A program made the position numbers and the translations under genes. DNA of 64,000 bases, taken from assembly GCF_001730285.1 (NCBI RefSeq), contig NZ_MIJZ01000012.1, positions 186,001 to 250,000 on the forward strand, given 5' to 3'. The notes below the pieces were generated by a model. It saw nothing but the letters and a program-made list of their open reading frames with translations, did no database searches and was not told the DNA's origin. The first letter of the stretch is position 1, and the number at the start of each line of letters is the position of its first letter. This document shows, piece by piece, positions 9,097-17,581 of this stretch. This DNA is from Enterococcus ureasiticus (GTDB taxonomy: Bacteria > Bacillota > Bacilli > Lactobacillales > Enterococcaceae).

Positions 9097-9909
9097 ATGA
9101 AACTTCTTAGACGAGGTTTATTGCCTAGCGTATTATTTTTCCTTGTCACCTTTTTCGTCAGCTTTCAAGTACCTGCATTTGCTGAATTACCCGCTTCACC
9201 AGATCATTTTTACTTGGACCAACCTGGAATCCTTGATGAAACAACTAAAAATTTAGTTGAGAGAAAAGGCGAGCTCTATAAAGAAAAAAAAGAAGCTCCT
9301 CAAGTTGTTTTAGCAGTGATCGATTCGACTGACGGTGACAGTATCGACAGTTACGCACCCGACCTTTTTCAGAAATGGAAAATCGGAAATCAAAAAGAAG
9401 ATAACGGCGTTTTGATTCTATATGCTATCAATGACGGGCAACGAAATGTCCGGATCGAAGTCGGCTATGGTTTAGAAGGAGTTATCACTGATAGTATTGC
9501 TGGAAATATTCTGCAACATGCTAAAGACGATTTGAAATCAAATAATGACGCTTCAATCAATAAAGGACTGCAGTATACATTTAATGCAGTCACTACTTTG
9601 ATTGATAAACATTATGATTATCCTGCCGATAAAAATGCATTGTCCGATGACGAGATAGACCAAGTTGCATCAGAAGACAGTTCTGATGGAGAAGGATTTT
9701 TCAGTATTTTCTTTGTTTTACTGATTATCTTACCTTTCCTACTTTCTAAAGGAGGACGTGGTGGTCGCGGTGGCCGTGGAAGTGGTCCTTGGTATTGGGG
9801 CGGCGGCGGTTTTGGCGGTGGCTCTTCAAGTAGAGGCGGCGGCTTCGGTGGTGGCGGTGGCTTCTCTGGAGGCGGCGGTTCTTCCGGCGGTGGCGGCGCT
9901 AGTATTTAA
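9097..9909 (+). CDS. TPM-domain (YgcG) membrane protein
   Basis: A 270-residue protein with a signal peptide (about 1-29), a TPM domain (about 35-150, motifs DNGVLILYAIND and RIEVGYGLEG), a membrane helix near 204-220 and a Gly/Ser-rich tail ending GGGGASI. TPM proteins are found with LemA in many bacteria and are thought to act in envelope stress or quality control. The tail is low-complexity, with GGC/GGT codons much richer in G than the rest of the window. Confidence 0.9.
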   Translation: MKLLRRGLLPSVLFFLVTFFVSFQVPAFAELPASPDHFYLDQPGILDETTKNLVERKGELYKEKKEAPQVVLAVIDSTDGDSIDSYAPDLFQKWKIGNQKEDNGVLILYAINDGQRNVRIEVGYGLEGVITDSIAGNILQHAKDDLKSNNDASINKGLQYTFNAVTTLIDKHYDYPADKNALSDDEIDQVASEDSSDGEGFFSIFFVLLIILPFLLSKGGRGGRGGRGSGPWYWGGGGFGGGSSSRGGGFGGGGGFSGGGGSSGGGGASI

Positions 9910-9946
9910 AAACTAAAACGTTCCTATTTTATCTAAATAAATCAAG

Positions 9947-9980
9947 AAAAGAGCAAACCAACAAGGGTTTGCTCTTTTTT
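9947..9980 (+). terminator. Terminator of the lemA operon
   Basis: AAAAGAGCAAACC and GGTTTGCTCTTTT form a 13-bp stem with a five-base loop, followed by TTT. Confidence 0.9.
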
Positions 9981-10023
9981 AAGTTCTCACAACCAGAATA
10001 TATACAAACATTAAAAAACAAAA

Positions 10024-10055
10024 GTATAGACATTTAACGATTAAAGTGGTATATT
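10024..10055 (+). promoter_or_regulatory. PTS EIIC promoter with HutC-type operator
   Basis: The -35 box TAGACA (10027-10032), 17 bases and the -10 box TATATT (10050-10055) form the promoter. The octamer GTATAGAC (10024-10031) fits the HutC-subfamily GntR operator GTMTAKAC and overlaps the -35 box. The same octamer recurs on the -35 boxes of the gntR gene and the GH1 gene. Confidence 0.7.
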
Positions 10056-10085
10056 CTATTTGTAATCGATTACAAATAGAATATA
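10050..10085. promoter_or_regulatory. 36-bp perfect palindrome containing a cre site
   Basis: Positions 10050-10085 read the same on both strands. The centre, TTGTAATCGATTACAA (10060-10075), matches the CcpA cre consensus WTGNAANCGNWNNCW without error. It overlaps the -10 box and the expected transcript start, a classic position for carbon catabolite repression. The long arms could also fold as a hairpin at the 5' end of the mRNA. Confidence 0.75.
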
Positions 10086-10099
10086 AAGGACTGATTAGT

Positions 10100-11368
10100 A
10101 TGAATGGTTTTATGGATTCTCTTGGAGAAAAGATCATGCCGCTTGCCAATAAACTTGGACAAAACCGATATCTCTCTGTTTTGAGAGATGCTTTTATGTT
10201 ATCTTTTCCATTAACTATGTTCGGATCGATCATTGTTGTTATCAATAACTTGCCTTTTTTCAGTGATGCTACAAAAGGAACCTTATCCTCCTTATTTGGT
10301 AACGGTCAAAATGCGACAATGAGCATCATGGCAGTCTTCGTTACATTTGGTATTGGCTATTATTTGTCTAAATCATATGATGTTGAAGGAATTTTTGGCG
10401 GCGCTGTTTCATTTGCTAGTTTTCTCCTTTTAACGCCTTTCATGATGACACTTGAAGATGGCACAGAAGTTTCTGGGGTCTTATCTTTAGATCGTTTAGG
10501 CGCTAAAGGAATGTTTATTGGCATGATCGCAGCTTTTCTTGCTGGTGAAATTTATTGTAGAGTGACTAAAAAAGGCTGGCAGATCAAAATGCCTGATGGT
10601 GTACCACCTGCTGTCGCTAAATCATTTGCTGCGTTGATTCCTGCTATTTTAACCTTATCTGTTTTTCTATTTATCAACGCAATTGTCACTGGTTTGTTCA
10701 AAACTAATCTTCATGATGTTATTTATGATGTTATTCAAAAACCATTAGTTGGTTTAGGTAGTAGTTTACCGGCGACTTTGATTGCGTTATTCTTTGTACA
10801 ATTCTTATGGTTCTTCGGGTTACATGGGCAAATTATCGTCAATTCGGTAATGGATCCTATTTGGAATACCTTGATGTTAGAAAATTTAGATGCATATAAA
10901 GCTGGAGAAAAACTACCGCATATCATTACAAAACCATTTATGGAAACGTTCACTGTTGGATTGGGTGGTTCTGGTATGACCTTAGCCGTTATTTTGATCA
11001 TGGCGTTTGTCATGAAGAAAAAACAATACCGAGATATTGGTCGTTTAAGTTTAGCACCTGGTATTTTTAACGTAAATGAGCCTGTTATTTTTGGCTTACC
11101 AATCGTTTTAAATGCGACGATCCTAATTCCTTGGGTATTAGCGCCACTGATCGTTACGGTGCTTAATTATCTTGTTATGGCAGCTGGCATTGTACCACCT
11201 CCAACTGGAGTATCCGTTCCTTGGACTGTTCCAATTTTCTTTAGTGGTATGTTAGCAACAAATTCCATCTTAGGTGGTATATTGCAACTTATAGATCTAT
11301 TAATTGTTGGTCTACTTTGGTTTCCATTCCTACGCCTATTAGATAAAGAAAAAGAAAGTGCGATTTAA
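10100..11368 (+). CDS. PTS sugar EIIC permease, lactose/cellobiose family
   Basis: A 422-residue, multi-helix EIIC of the Lac/cellobiose group, which carries beta-glucosides or similar sugars across the membrane while they are phosphorylated. The family stretch FGLHGQIIVNSVMDPIW and the NVNEPVIFGLP motif are present. I start at the ATG at 10100, with AAAGGA nine bases upstream; an upstream in-frame GTG lies inside the palindrome and is unlikely. No EIIA or EIIB gene is in the window, so this orphan permease must borrow them. The linked regulator and GH1 6-phospho-glucosidase support a beta-glucoside substrate. Confidence 0.9.
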   Translation: MNGFMDSLGEKIMPLANKLGQNRYLSVLRDAFMLSFPLTMFGSIIVVINNLPFFSDATKGTLSSLFGNGQNATMSIMAVFVTFGIGYYLSKSYDVEGIFGGAVSFASFLLLTPFMMTLEDGTEVSGVLSLDRLGAKGMFIGMIAAFLAGEIYCRVTKKGWQIKMPDGVPPAVAKSFAALIPAILTLSVFLFINAIVTGLFKTNLHDVIYDVIQKPLVGLGSSLPATLIALFFVQFLWFFGLHGQIIVNSVMDPIWNTLMLENLDAYKAGEKLPHIITKPFMETFTVGLGGSGMTLAVILIMAFVMKKKQYRDIGRLSLAPGIFNVNEPVIFGLPIVLNATILIPWVLAPLIVTVLNYLVMAAGIVPPPTGVSVPWTVPIFFSGMLATNSILGGILQLIDLLIVGLLWFPFLRLLDKEKESAI

Positions 11369-11385
11369 TCGCACTTTCTTTTTCT
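11351..11385 (+). terminator. Terminator overlapping the EIIC stop codon
   Basis: AAGAAAGTGCGATT and AATCGCACTTTCTT form the stem, with the TAA stop at its centre (11366-11368), followed by a T-run. It separates EIIC from gntR, although read-through is possible. Confidence 0.85.
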
Positions 11386-11389
11386 TTAA

Positions 11390-11418
11390 TTGTCTATACA
11401 TTCATAATCAGTTACAAT
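11390..11418 (+). promoter_or_regulatory. gntR promoter with HutC-type operator
   Basis: TTGTCT (11390-11395), 17 bases and TACAAT (11413-11418) form the promoter. The operator octamer GTCTATAC (11392-11399), the reverse complement of the one before EIIC, overlaps the -35 box. This suggests autoregulation. Confidence 0.7.
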
Positions 11419-11441
11419 ACAGATGAGGAGGTTGTGACGAT

Positions 11442-12164
11442 ATGAAGCCAAAATATGAAGAAATCGCAGATACATTGCGTGAAAGAATAAAAAATAATAC
11501 TTACAAAACAGATACCTTGATTCCAAACCAAACAGACTTAGTAAAAGAGTTTAATGTGAGCCGAATGACTGTAAAAAAAGCAATCGGTATTTTAGTCATG
11601 GAAGGTCTTTTATATTCTCAACGCGGTTCTGGAACCAAAGTATTGAATCGCTCTTTTTGGGATAAAGATACTTCACCTGCCAATGAATATGATGGTCTTA
11701 GCAAACAAATGCATGATCGCCATAAAAAGTTGAAAAGCCAAGTGATTTTATTTGAAGTCGAATTTCCTTCTAAAGAAGTCCAAGAACGTTTGGCCATTTC
11801 TGAAGAACAGCCTGTCTATAAGATCATCCGGCTTAGAATTCTTGAAGAGGAGCCTTTTATTTTAGAACATACTTATATGCCTTGTGATTTAGTGCCAGGT
11901 CTCACAACAGATATTTTAAAAGAATCAATTTATACCTATGTCAAAGAACAGCTATCTCTCGATTTTGCAGGAGCTTATCGAAATATTCAAGCAGATAAGT
12001 CTGATGAATACGATCAACAATATTTAAATTGTAAAAAAGAGGATCCTGTTCTGGAAGTGCAGCAAGTCGTCTATTCAAAAAATGGACGTCCCATCGAGTT
12101 TTCTTGTAGTCGAAATCGATACGATCAAAGAAGCTATTCTATTTTAAATGTTGATTATGCATAG
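11442..12164 (+). CDS. GntR-family regulator, HutC/UTRA subfamily
   Basis: A 240-residue transcription factor. An N-terminal winged helix-turn-helix (about 5-70, with FNVSRMTVKKAIGILVMEGLL) is followed by a UTRA ligand domain (about 90-235, with PVYKIIRLRI and VLEVQQVVY). UTRA domains usually sense a phosphorylated sugar. It sits between the EIIC gene and the GH1 gene, and matching operators lie on all three promoters, so it probably represses uptake and hydrolysis of a beta-glucoside until the 6-phosphate appears. GAGGAGG precedes the ATG by ten bases. Confidence 0.9.
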   Translation: MKPKYEEIADTLRERIKNNTYKTDTLIPNQTDLVKEFNVSRMTVKKAIGILVMEGLLYSQRGSGTKVLNRSFWDKDTSPANEYDGLSKQMHDRHKKLKSQVILFEVEFPSKEVQERLAISEEQPVYKIIRLRILEEEPFILEHTYMPCDLVPGLTTDILKESIYTYVKEQLSLDFAGAYRNIQADKSDEYDQQYLNCKKEDPVLEVQQVVYSKNGRPIEFSCSRNRYDQRSYSILNVDYA

Positions 12165-12170
12165 CCAGAA

Positions 12171-12215
12171 AAAAATGTGACGCAAAACTGATTTTCGGTT
12201 TTGCGCCACATTTTT
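12171..12215. terminator. Bidirectional terminator between gntR and the GH1 gene
   Basis: AAATGTGACGCAAAAC and GTTTTGCGCCACATTT (one mismatch) form a stem flanked by A- and T-runs on both sides. It serves the two convergent genes. Confidence 0.88.
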
Positions 12216-12219
12216 CATT

Positions 12220-13620
12220 TTATTTATCTGTAAGTGTATTTGTTTGAGCAACTGTTTTAAACCAATGCCCGGATTTTTTGATCGTCTTGATTTGTGTATG
12301 GATATTTGTAGAGATAAAACCGTAGCGATTCTTATACGCATTTGCCCATGACCAACAATCGATCGGTGTCCATAAATGATAGCCAAAACAATTAGACCCT
12401 TCTTCAATTCCTTGATGAACCCATTCTAAATGCTCTCGAATAAAATCAATTCGATAATCATCTTCCACCACACCTGCTTCATTCATGAATCGCTCCTCAC
12501 CAGAAATCCCCATCCCATTTTCAGAAACAAACCACGGAATATTGTTGTAGTTATCACGAATATTGATGGCAATATCATATAATGCTTTAGGGTAAATTTC
12601 CCAGCCTCGATCGATATTCATTCGACGTCCTGGCATATTGTACTCATCAAAATAACGATTTGGAAGCCACTCTCCCACACTATTTGGTGCAATATCTGGT
12701 GCTTTCACACGGTTTGGGTGATAGAAATTAACGCCTAGAACATCAATCGTGTTATCTTTAATCAAAGCCAATTCAGCTGGCGTACTTTCCCAAAGTACGT
12801 CATCTTTGATAAATAAATCAACTAACTCTTGTGGAAATTCCCCGTGGACAGCTGTATCTAAAAACATACGATTGTTAAATAGCTCAGCAATATTTGCCGC
12901 TGCTAAATCTTCCGGACTGTCAGAAGCTGGATATGTTGGTGTTAGGTTTAAAATGATGCCAATTCTTCCACCTTCGTTTTGCAGTCCTAATTTTCTAAAG
13001 GCTTGAATCGCTTTTGCAGAAGCTAGATTTAAGTTATAAGCGACTTGCACTGCTTTTTTACCGTCCACGATTTTTGGATAATGGAATTGGTGTAAATACT
13101 CCCCTTCAACAACCACGATTGGTTCATTGTGGGTAAACCAGTCTTTCACCCGATCACCAAATAATTCAAAACATTTTTCAGCAAATTTCACATATAAATC
13201 GACCACGTGCTTCGATTCCCAGCCACCATATTTATGATAAAGTTCAACAGGTAAATCAAAGTGATGTAAATTCATCACAGGACGAATCCCAGCTTCTAAA
13301 AATGTGTCAATTACTTCGTTATAAAAGCGAACCGCATCTTCATTGACTGTTCCAAGCTCCAGATCATCGATCAAGCGACTCCATTGAATCGAGGTACGGA
13401 CACTATTTAGACCAATTTCTTTCATCAATGCAATATCTTCTTTAAAACTATTATAAAAATTTGACGTCACATCTGGGCCAACTTGATCATAAAAATCCGT
13501 TGGTTCGATCTCATACCAATAATCAAACATATTTGCATGTTTTTTATTAAAACGCCCTTCACTTTGTGGACCTGATGTAGCGGCTCCCCACCAGAAATCT
13601 TCTTTGAATGTTCTTTGCAT
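12220..13620 (-). CDS. GH1 6-phospho-beta-glucosidase
   Basis: A 466-residue family 1 glycosidase that hydrolyses phosphorylated beta-glucosides delivered by a PTS. Visible motifs are DFWWGAATSGPQSEG at the start, the acid/base motif in WFTHNEPIVV and the nucleophile motif in FVSENGMG. I use the ATG at 13620, because it sits at the normal distance from the WGAATSG motif with AGGGA just upstream; TTG at 13653 and ATG at 13638 lack better sites. The gene faces gntR and shares its operator. Confidence 0.9.
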   Translation of the reverse strand: MQRTFKEDFWWGAATSGPQSEGRFNKKHANMFDYWYEIEPTDFYDQVGPDVTSNFYNSFKEDIALMKEIGLNSVRTSIQWSRLIDDLELGTVNEDAVRFYNEVIDTFLEAGIRPVMNLHHFDLPVELYHKYGGWESKHVVDLYVKFAEKCFELFGDRVKDWFTHNEPIVVVEGEYLHQFHYPKIVDGKKAVQVAYNLNLASAKAIQAFRKLGLQNEGGRIGIILNLTPTYPASDSPEDLAAANIAELFNNRMFLDTAVHGEFPQELVDLFIKDDVLWESTPAELALIKDNTIDVLGVNFYHPNRVKAPDIAPNSVGEWLPNRYFDEYNMPGRRMNIDRGWEIYPKALYDIAINIRDNYNNIPWFVSENGMGISGEERFMNEAGVVEDDYRIDFIREHLEWVHQGIEEGSNCFGYHLWTPIDCWSWANAYKNRYGFISTNIHTQIKTIKKSGHWFKTVAQTNTLTDK

Positions 13621-13670
13621 GACTGTCCCTACTTTCATCGAATTGTTTTTCAATCATCGTATTCATTATT

Positions 13671-13720
13671 ATTATAAAGCCAACTCCGATAAATGTCTAT
13701 ACTTTTAAATTTAAAAGTAT
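13671..13720 (-). promoter_or_regulatory. GH1 promoter with HutC operator and palindrome
   Basis: On the minus strand TAGACA (13699-13694), 17 bases and TATAAT (13676-13671) form a near-ideal promoter. The operator octamer (13695-13702) overlaps the -35 box. A perfect 22-bp palindrome centred on TTTAAATTT... (13699-13720) sits directly upstream and shares the AAAAGTATAGACATTTA context seen before EIIC. Confidence 0.72.
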
Positions 13721-13905
13721 GCAAAAAAAGACAAGACACAATTCGTCTTATCTTTTAATACATAGATTGAATATTGCCTGCTTCTGTTACGAGTGTTTAT
13801 TCAATAGTTATTCATTTAGTAAATAGTAAGCTTTTCTTTCTCACATTCTATTTTTATATACTATAATCAATAACTACTATTATTTGGAATTATAATACAA
13901 AAGAT

Positions 13906-14700
13906 CTAGTTTTCATCCTCCATTTTTTTCGATAAACTTTCTACTAGTTTAGTCAATTCATCTACTTTATTGTTTAACTGTTTTAAATCGTCTCTGTCTG
14001 TAGTTGCTCTTACTTTATCCGTTTTTCTTTCTTTAACATAATTTATTTTAGTTTTTTTGTCTTTAAAATAATTTGTTATTGTAGATGTTAACATACCTAT
14101 AAACCCTATTCCAAACAACATCGTTATTGCCGCAATTACTCTACCCCATGCTGTTTTTGGTACAATATCTCCATATCCTACGGTTGTCATTGTTACAATA
14201 CTCCACCAGACGCTGTTCTCATAACTTATATTTTCAACCATACTATAAAATCCACTTCCCACAAATACTATACAGCCACTTGCATACAAAGCATAGATAA
14301 AACCATTTTTATATAAAATGCTATTTTTACTATGACCTAATTTTGCTAACAATGTTATGACTCTAAATATTCTATTGGATTTCGCTAAAATTCCTATATT
14401 TAGCAAATTTAATGGTATTATCGCTAATAAGCTAAATAAATTATCTATAACGTATCTCTTTTTGCTTTTTGCAAGTACAAACCTTACTATATATTCAATA
14501 GTAAATATGGTTATAATAGTCGTATCTATTATATTAAACGGATAATCATTAATATTAACGGTTCCAGCCAAACTTAGAATAAATATCATTATCCAAAAAA
14601 ATGTTAATATAAAATCACTGACTACATAAATTTTGTGAGCTAATTTCTTGTTCAACTTATGTTCCCTCCAAAAAAATAAACGATTTAGAAAATTACCCAT
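13906..14700 (-). CDS. Voltage-gated-type potassium channel
   Basis: A 264-residue ion channel with six predicted membrane segments, a pore loop with the potassium selectivity filter TMTTVGYGD (about residues 171-179), and a charged C-terminal coiled coil (about 225-262). The S4-like segment has few arginines, so voltage sensing is uncertain. The annotated ATG has only a weak upstream site. A GGAGGG lies inside the first codons, eight bases before a TTG at codon 16 (14655), so translation may really begin there. The codons are more AT-rich than the neighbours. Confidence 0.88.
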   Translation of the reverse strand: MGNFLNRLFFWREHKLNKKLAHKIYVVSDFILTFFWIMIFILSLAGTVNINDYPFNIIDTTIITIFTIEYIVRFVLAKSKKRYVIDNLFSLLAIIPLNLLNIGILAKSNRIFRVITLLAKLGHSKNSILYKNGFIYALYASGCIVFVGSGFYSMVENISYENSVWWSIVTMTTVGYGDIVPKTAWGRVIAAITMLFGIGFIGMLTSTITNYFKDKKTKINYVKERKTDKVRATTDRDDLKQLNNKVDELTKLVESLSKKMEDEN

Positions 14701-14918
14701 TCAAAGTAATATTCTCTAATTTCCATTTTTTGAACTTTTACAGGTATTTTCAAAAAATCAGTTTATTTCTTTCTGAAAATTATCACTTAAAGTTCTCATC
14801 ATCTTATCCTTCTAACTGTAAAAAATGTTCTCAAAAGGTTTATTTAAAAATATAGACTGCATACCTTAAAATTTAACTGTTATCATTTTGATTTCTAATC
14901 AATCGTTATCGGCCAAAA

Positions 14919-15269
14919 CTATTTAATTCGTTCTCCTAAAATTTTGTCATGCGGTGCGATTAAACATTTCTCTATTGATTTCCAATAAGTTTCATACAAT
15001 GTTTTTTGTGCATTTCCATAGTTTTCATTTGTATCAAACTCCCAGTAAAGAGCGTATTTAATGCATTTGATGGTTCGAGTCAATTTATCTGCTGGGAGTC
15101 CTTCTTTAATGGTATCCATAGCCTTTATATAATGTGTGCGATGCACTAATCTCAGTAATTGACATCCTTCAAATGTTTGCATTTGCTCCACAGCTTGATT
15201 CATTATCGATTCAAAATCATCTTTTCTATCTGGTTTTACCTGATAGATACTAATTTCAACAAATGTCAT
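14919..15269 (-). CDS. Small ABM-like (dimeric alpha-beta barrel) protein
   Basis: A 116-residue soluble protein beginning MTFVEISIYQVKPDRKDDFE, a start that resembles antibiotic-biosynthesis-monooxygenase-like ferredoxin-fold proteins. No catalytic residues can be assigned. GGAGAAG lies upstream at good spacing. It follows the 67-residue gene at 15323 by 53 bases and is probably co-transcribed. Function unknown. Confidence 0.65.
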   Translation of the reverse strand: MTFVEISIYQVKPDRKDDFESIMNQAVEQMQTFEGCQLLRLVHRTHYIKAMDTIKEGLPADKLTRTIKCIKYALYWEFDTNENYGNAQKTLYETYWKSIEKCLIAPHDKILGERIK

Positions 15270-15322
15270 CTATTACTTCTCCTACTCTTTTCATTTTCTA
15301 TTCTTTTTGGGAATCGAACAAT

Positions 15323-15526
15323 TTACAGTTTTTTAAAATTCACAGTTTTTTCTTTCATTGAAATTTTTCCAACCTCATATCCATAATTCTTTGCTTCTTT
15401 TTTATAGGTCAAAAAGGAGTGATCAATTGGAAAGCCTAAGATATCCTCTATTTCCTGATAATTTAGATAAAAATTTTTTCTGCCATCCGATTCTACTACT
15501 TTCCATAAAGATTCATACTTACTCAT
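15323..15526 (-). CDS. Small DUF7662-like protein
   Basis: A 67-residue protein with the pattern YESLWKVV, then YQEIEDILGFPIDHSFL, then KEAKNYGYEVGKIS. I recognise this arrangement as a small widespread domain (DUF7662 type) of unknown role, often found in defence- or restriction-linked proteins. AGGAGG lies eight bases before the ATG, which supports translation. It is probably the first gene of a two-gene operon with 14919. Confidence 0.7.
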   Translation of the reverse strand: MSKYESLWKVVESDGRKNFYLNYQEIEDILGFPIDHSFLTYKKEAKNYGYEVGKISMKEKTVNFKKL

Positions 15527-16017
15527 TCCTTTTTCCTCCTTTTAAAAGCCTCAATAAATTCTATACTTGTTTCTTATTCTTCGGTCAAGATATTCGATTC
15601 ACTCTTCATCACATGCTCTGATTCTCTTCAACAATATCACTATTTTGAATATAATCAAGCATACTGTTGATTTTTATTATTCGCTTTCATAGACTATGTC
15701 TGTCACTTTGATACTATAAACTTTAAGTATAAGATGCTCACTTCCTTATTTATTAGGCTTTGTCACTTGAATCATACAGAGAAGAGTTACTTTTTATGCC
15801 CTTAAATCAAAAAGTGGTACAATCATCAGAAAACTCCTGATAATTGTCTCGCACACGCTCTTTTTAATGTTACTCAAAAAATTTAAATATTTGTCAGCGA
15901 ATTTTTTTCTCATTTCACGGTTCTTATCAATCTCTTAAGTAATCAATATAAAAACAAAATTTATCCTATCATCTAACAACTTACTATCACACCTAGTCAA
16001 TATTATGGAGAGCAGCA
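15527..16017. other. AT-rich gap
   Basis: About 490 bases with no credible gene on either strand. The right part must hold nothing but the end of the VOC transcript, and the left part holds the promoter of the 15323 gene. No repeat or RNA structure stood out. Confidence 0.4.
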
Positions 16018-16061
16018 AAAAAACATACCAAGATAAGAGGGTAAGTTCATCTTAGTATGTT
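16018..16061 (-). terminator. Terminator of the VOC/nitroreductase operon
   Basis: AACATACCAAGAT and ATCTTAGTATGTT form a 13-bp stem (one G-T pair), followed on the minus strand by a run of seven T. Confidence 0.88.
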
Positions 16062-16067
16062 CTAAAA

Positions 16068-16913
16068 TTAATATTCAAATTTAATCTGCATAGCATTGGG
16101 ATCTTGAAGCGTTAGCTGTTGCTCTTTGATTACATATTCAATAGACGTTTCATTCAGTTGCTTAACCAATGACTCAAACGCTTCTTTAGATGGCAATTGA
16201 AATGTATACCAAGCCAAGCCCAATTGATTCTCACCAATTAAAGCCACATGTTCACCATTCCAAGTATTCGTCCCAATATGATGATGGTACTCACCCGCTG
16301 CGAAGAATTTAGCGCGTCTGCCAAAATTAGATTTTAAAGAAAAACCAAGCTGTTCATAAAACGTCTCCGTCTCCTCTAAATCTGCGACTTGTAAATGGAC
16401 ATGCCCGATTCTTGATCCAGGTGCCATGCCTAACCATTGACCATCAGCTTCTGCGACGACGCTATCTCCATCCAACTCTTCCGTTACACCAATGATCTCT
16501 CCATCTTCACGAATATCCCAATCAATCATTGGTTTATCACGATAGATTTCGATTCCATTGCCTTCTGGATCGCTTAGATAAATTGCTTCACTGTAGCCAT
16601 GGTCAGCCGCACCTATTTCAATATTGTTTTGTAATAGCCATAATAAACTATTGCCTAAATCCTTACGAGAAGGTAAGAGAAAAGCTGTGTGATATAAGCC
16701 TGTTGTATTATTTTTTACCACAGGATCAACAAGTTCTTCTAAAATCAAAATAGGTTCAGAAGATTCTTGCGTACCCAAGAAAGTTGTATTTCCCTCTTTT
16801 TTTTGTAAGACAAGCCCAATCATCTTCGTATAAAAATCTGTCATTACTTTCAGGTTTTGTACTTTTAATTTTACTTGTTTTACTATCGTTTCTTGCGGTA
16901 ATTTAGTCACCAT
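16068..16913 (-). CDS. VOC-family dioxygenase-like protein (CatE type)
   Basis: A 281-residue protein with two vicinal-oxygen-chelate domains (about 8-125 and 160-275), as in catechol-2,3-dioxygenase CatE of Bacillus. Candidate metal ligands lie in LYHTAFLL, HVHLQV and a C-terminal glutamate region. The family opens catechol rings or handles quinones using a divalent metal. GGGAGGGG six bases before the ATG at 16913 fixes the start; an upstream GTG overlaps this site. It lies 24 bases after a nitroreductase gene, which fits quinone or nitroaromatic detoxification. Confidence 0.85.
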   Translation of the reverse strand: MVTKLPQETIVKQVKLKVQNLKVMTDFYTKMIGLVLQKKEGNTTFLGTQESSEPILILEELVDPVVKNNTTGLYHTAFLLPSRKDLGNSLLWLLQNNIEIGAADHGYSEAIYLSDPEGNGIEIYRDKPMIDWDIREDGEIIGVTEELDGDSVVAEADGQWLGMAPGSRIGHVHLQVADLEETETFYEQLGFSLKSNFGRRAKFFAAGEYHHHIGTNTWNGEHVALIGENQLGLAWYTFQLPSKEAFESLVKQLNETSIEYVIKEQQLTLQDPNAMQIKFEY

Positions 16914-16937
16914 ACTTTTCCCCTCCCACACGTTTAA

Positions 16938-17534
16938 TTAGTTAAATTCTAGGAAACGTGCGCTATCTTCCATGTATTCTTTTTCGCCAGCAGGCGCTTC
17001 GATCGAACCGAAAACAAGTTGTGCTCTTAATTTCCATTGGCTTGGAATTGACCATTCTTTTGCTACAGCTTCATCGATTACCGGGTTGTAATGTTGTAAA
17101 TTTGCACCAATATTTTCTTGTGCTAATGCAGTCCAAACGTTTGCTTGAGTCAAACCACTTGCTTGTTCTGACCAAACTGGGAAGTTTTCTGCATATAGTT
17201 CAAATTGTTCTTGTAGGTTTTTTACGATGTCCATATCTTCAAAGAAAAGTAATGTTCCGTATCCAGCTGCAAAGCTTTGTAATTTAGCTTGTGTATTTGG
17301 GAAAGCTTCTGCAGGTGTTAAAGGTTTCAATGCTTCTTCTGTGATTGACCATAATTTTTTGTGTGCATCACCAAATAAGAAAACGACACGTTGTGTTTGT
17401 GAGTTAAATGATGAAGGACTTTCTCTAACAACTTCTTTCACTAAAGCTGTGATTTCTTCTTGTGATTGTGGTAGATTATCTCCTAAAGCGTAGATTGAAC
17501 GGCGTTTTTTTAATGCTTGAGTAAATTCTGTCAT
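16938..17534 (-). CDS. Nitroreductase family protein (Frm2-like)
   Basis: A 198-residue FMN-dependent nitroreductase of the short group related to yeast Frm2. It has KKRRSIYAL near the start, ESPSSFNSQTQRVVFL, and ENIGANLQHYNP in the second half. It would reduce nitroaromatics, quinones or lipid hydroperoxides with NAD(P)H. AGGAG lies eight bases before the ATG. It leads an operon with the VOC gene behind a promoter full of GTAAG/CTTAC repeats. Confidence 0.88.
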   Translation of the reverse strand: MTEFTQALKKRRSIYALGDNLPQSQEEITALVKEVVRESPSSFNSQTQRVVFLFGDAHKKLWSITEEALKPLTPAEAFPNTQAKLQSFAAGYGTLLFFEDMDIVKNLQEQFELYAENFPVWSEQASGLTQANVWTALAQENIGANLQHYNPVIDEAVAKEWSIPSQWKLRAQLVFGSIEAPAGEKEYMEDSARFLEFN

Positions 17535-17581
17535 GTGTATTGCTCCTTTTCGATTCGAATTAGTTTTTAGATTACTTTCAT

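Noticed and set aside
9740-9905. Possible simple-sequence repeat element
   Set aside because: It is the Gly-rich tail of the TPM-domain protein, in frame and typical of that family.
10040-10100. LicT/BglG antiterminator (RAT) site before EIIC
   Set aside because: The palindrome does not contain the RAT sequence, no terminator overlaps it and no antiterminator gene is present.
9979-10245. 88-codon minus-strand frame across the EIIC promoter
   Set aside because: It is created by the palindrome and antisense of EIIC; no start site, and codon content is poor.
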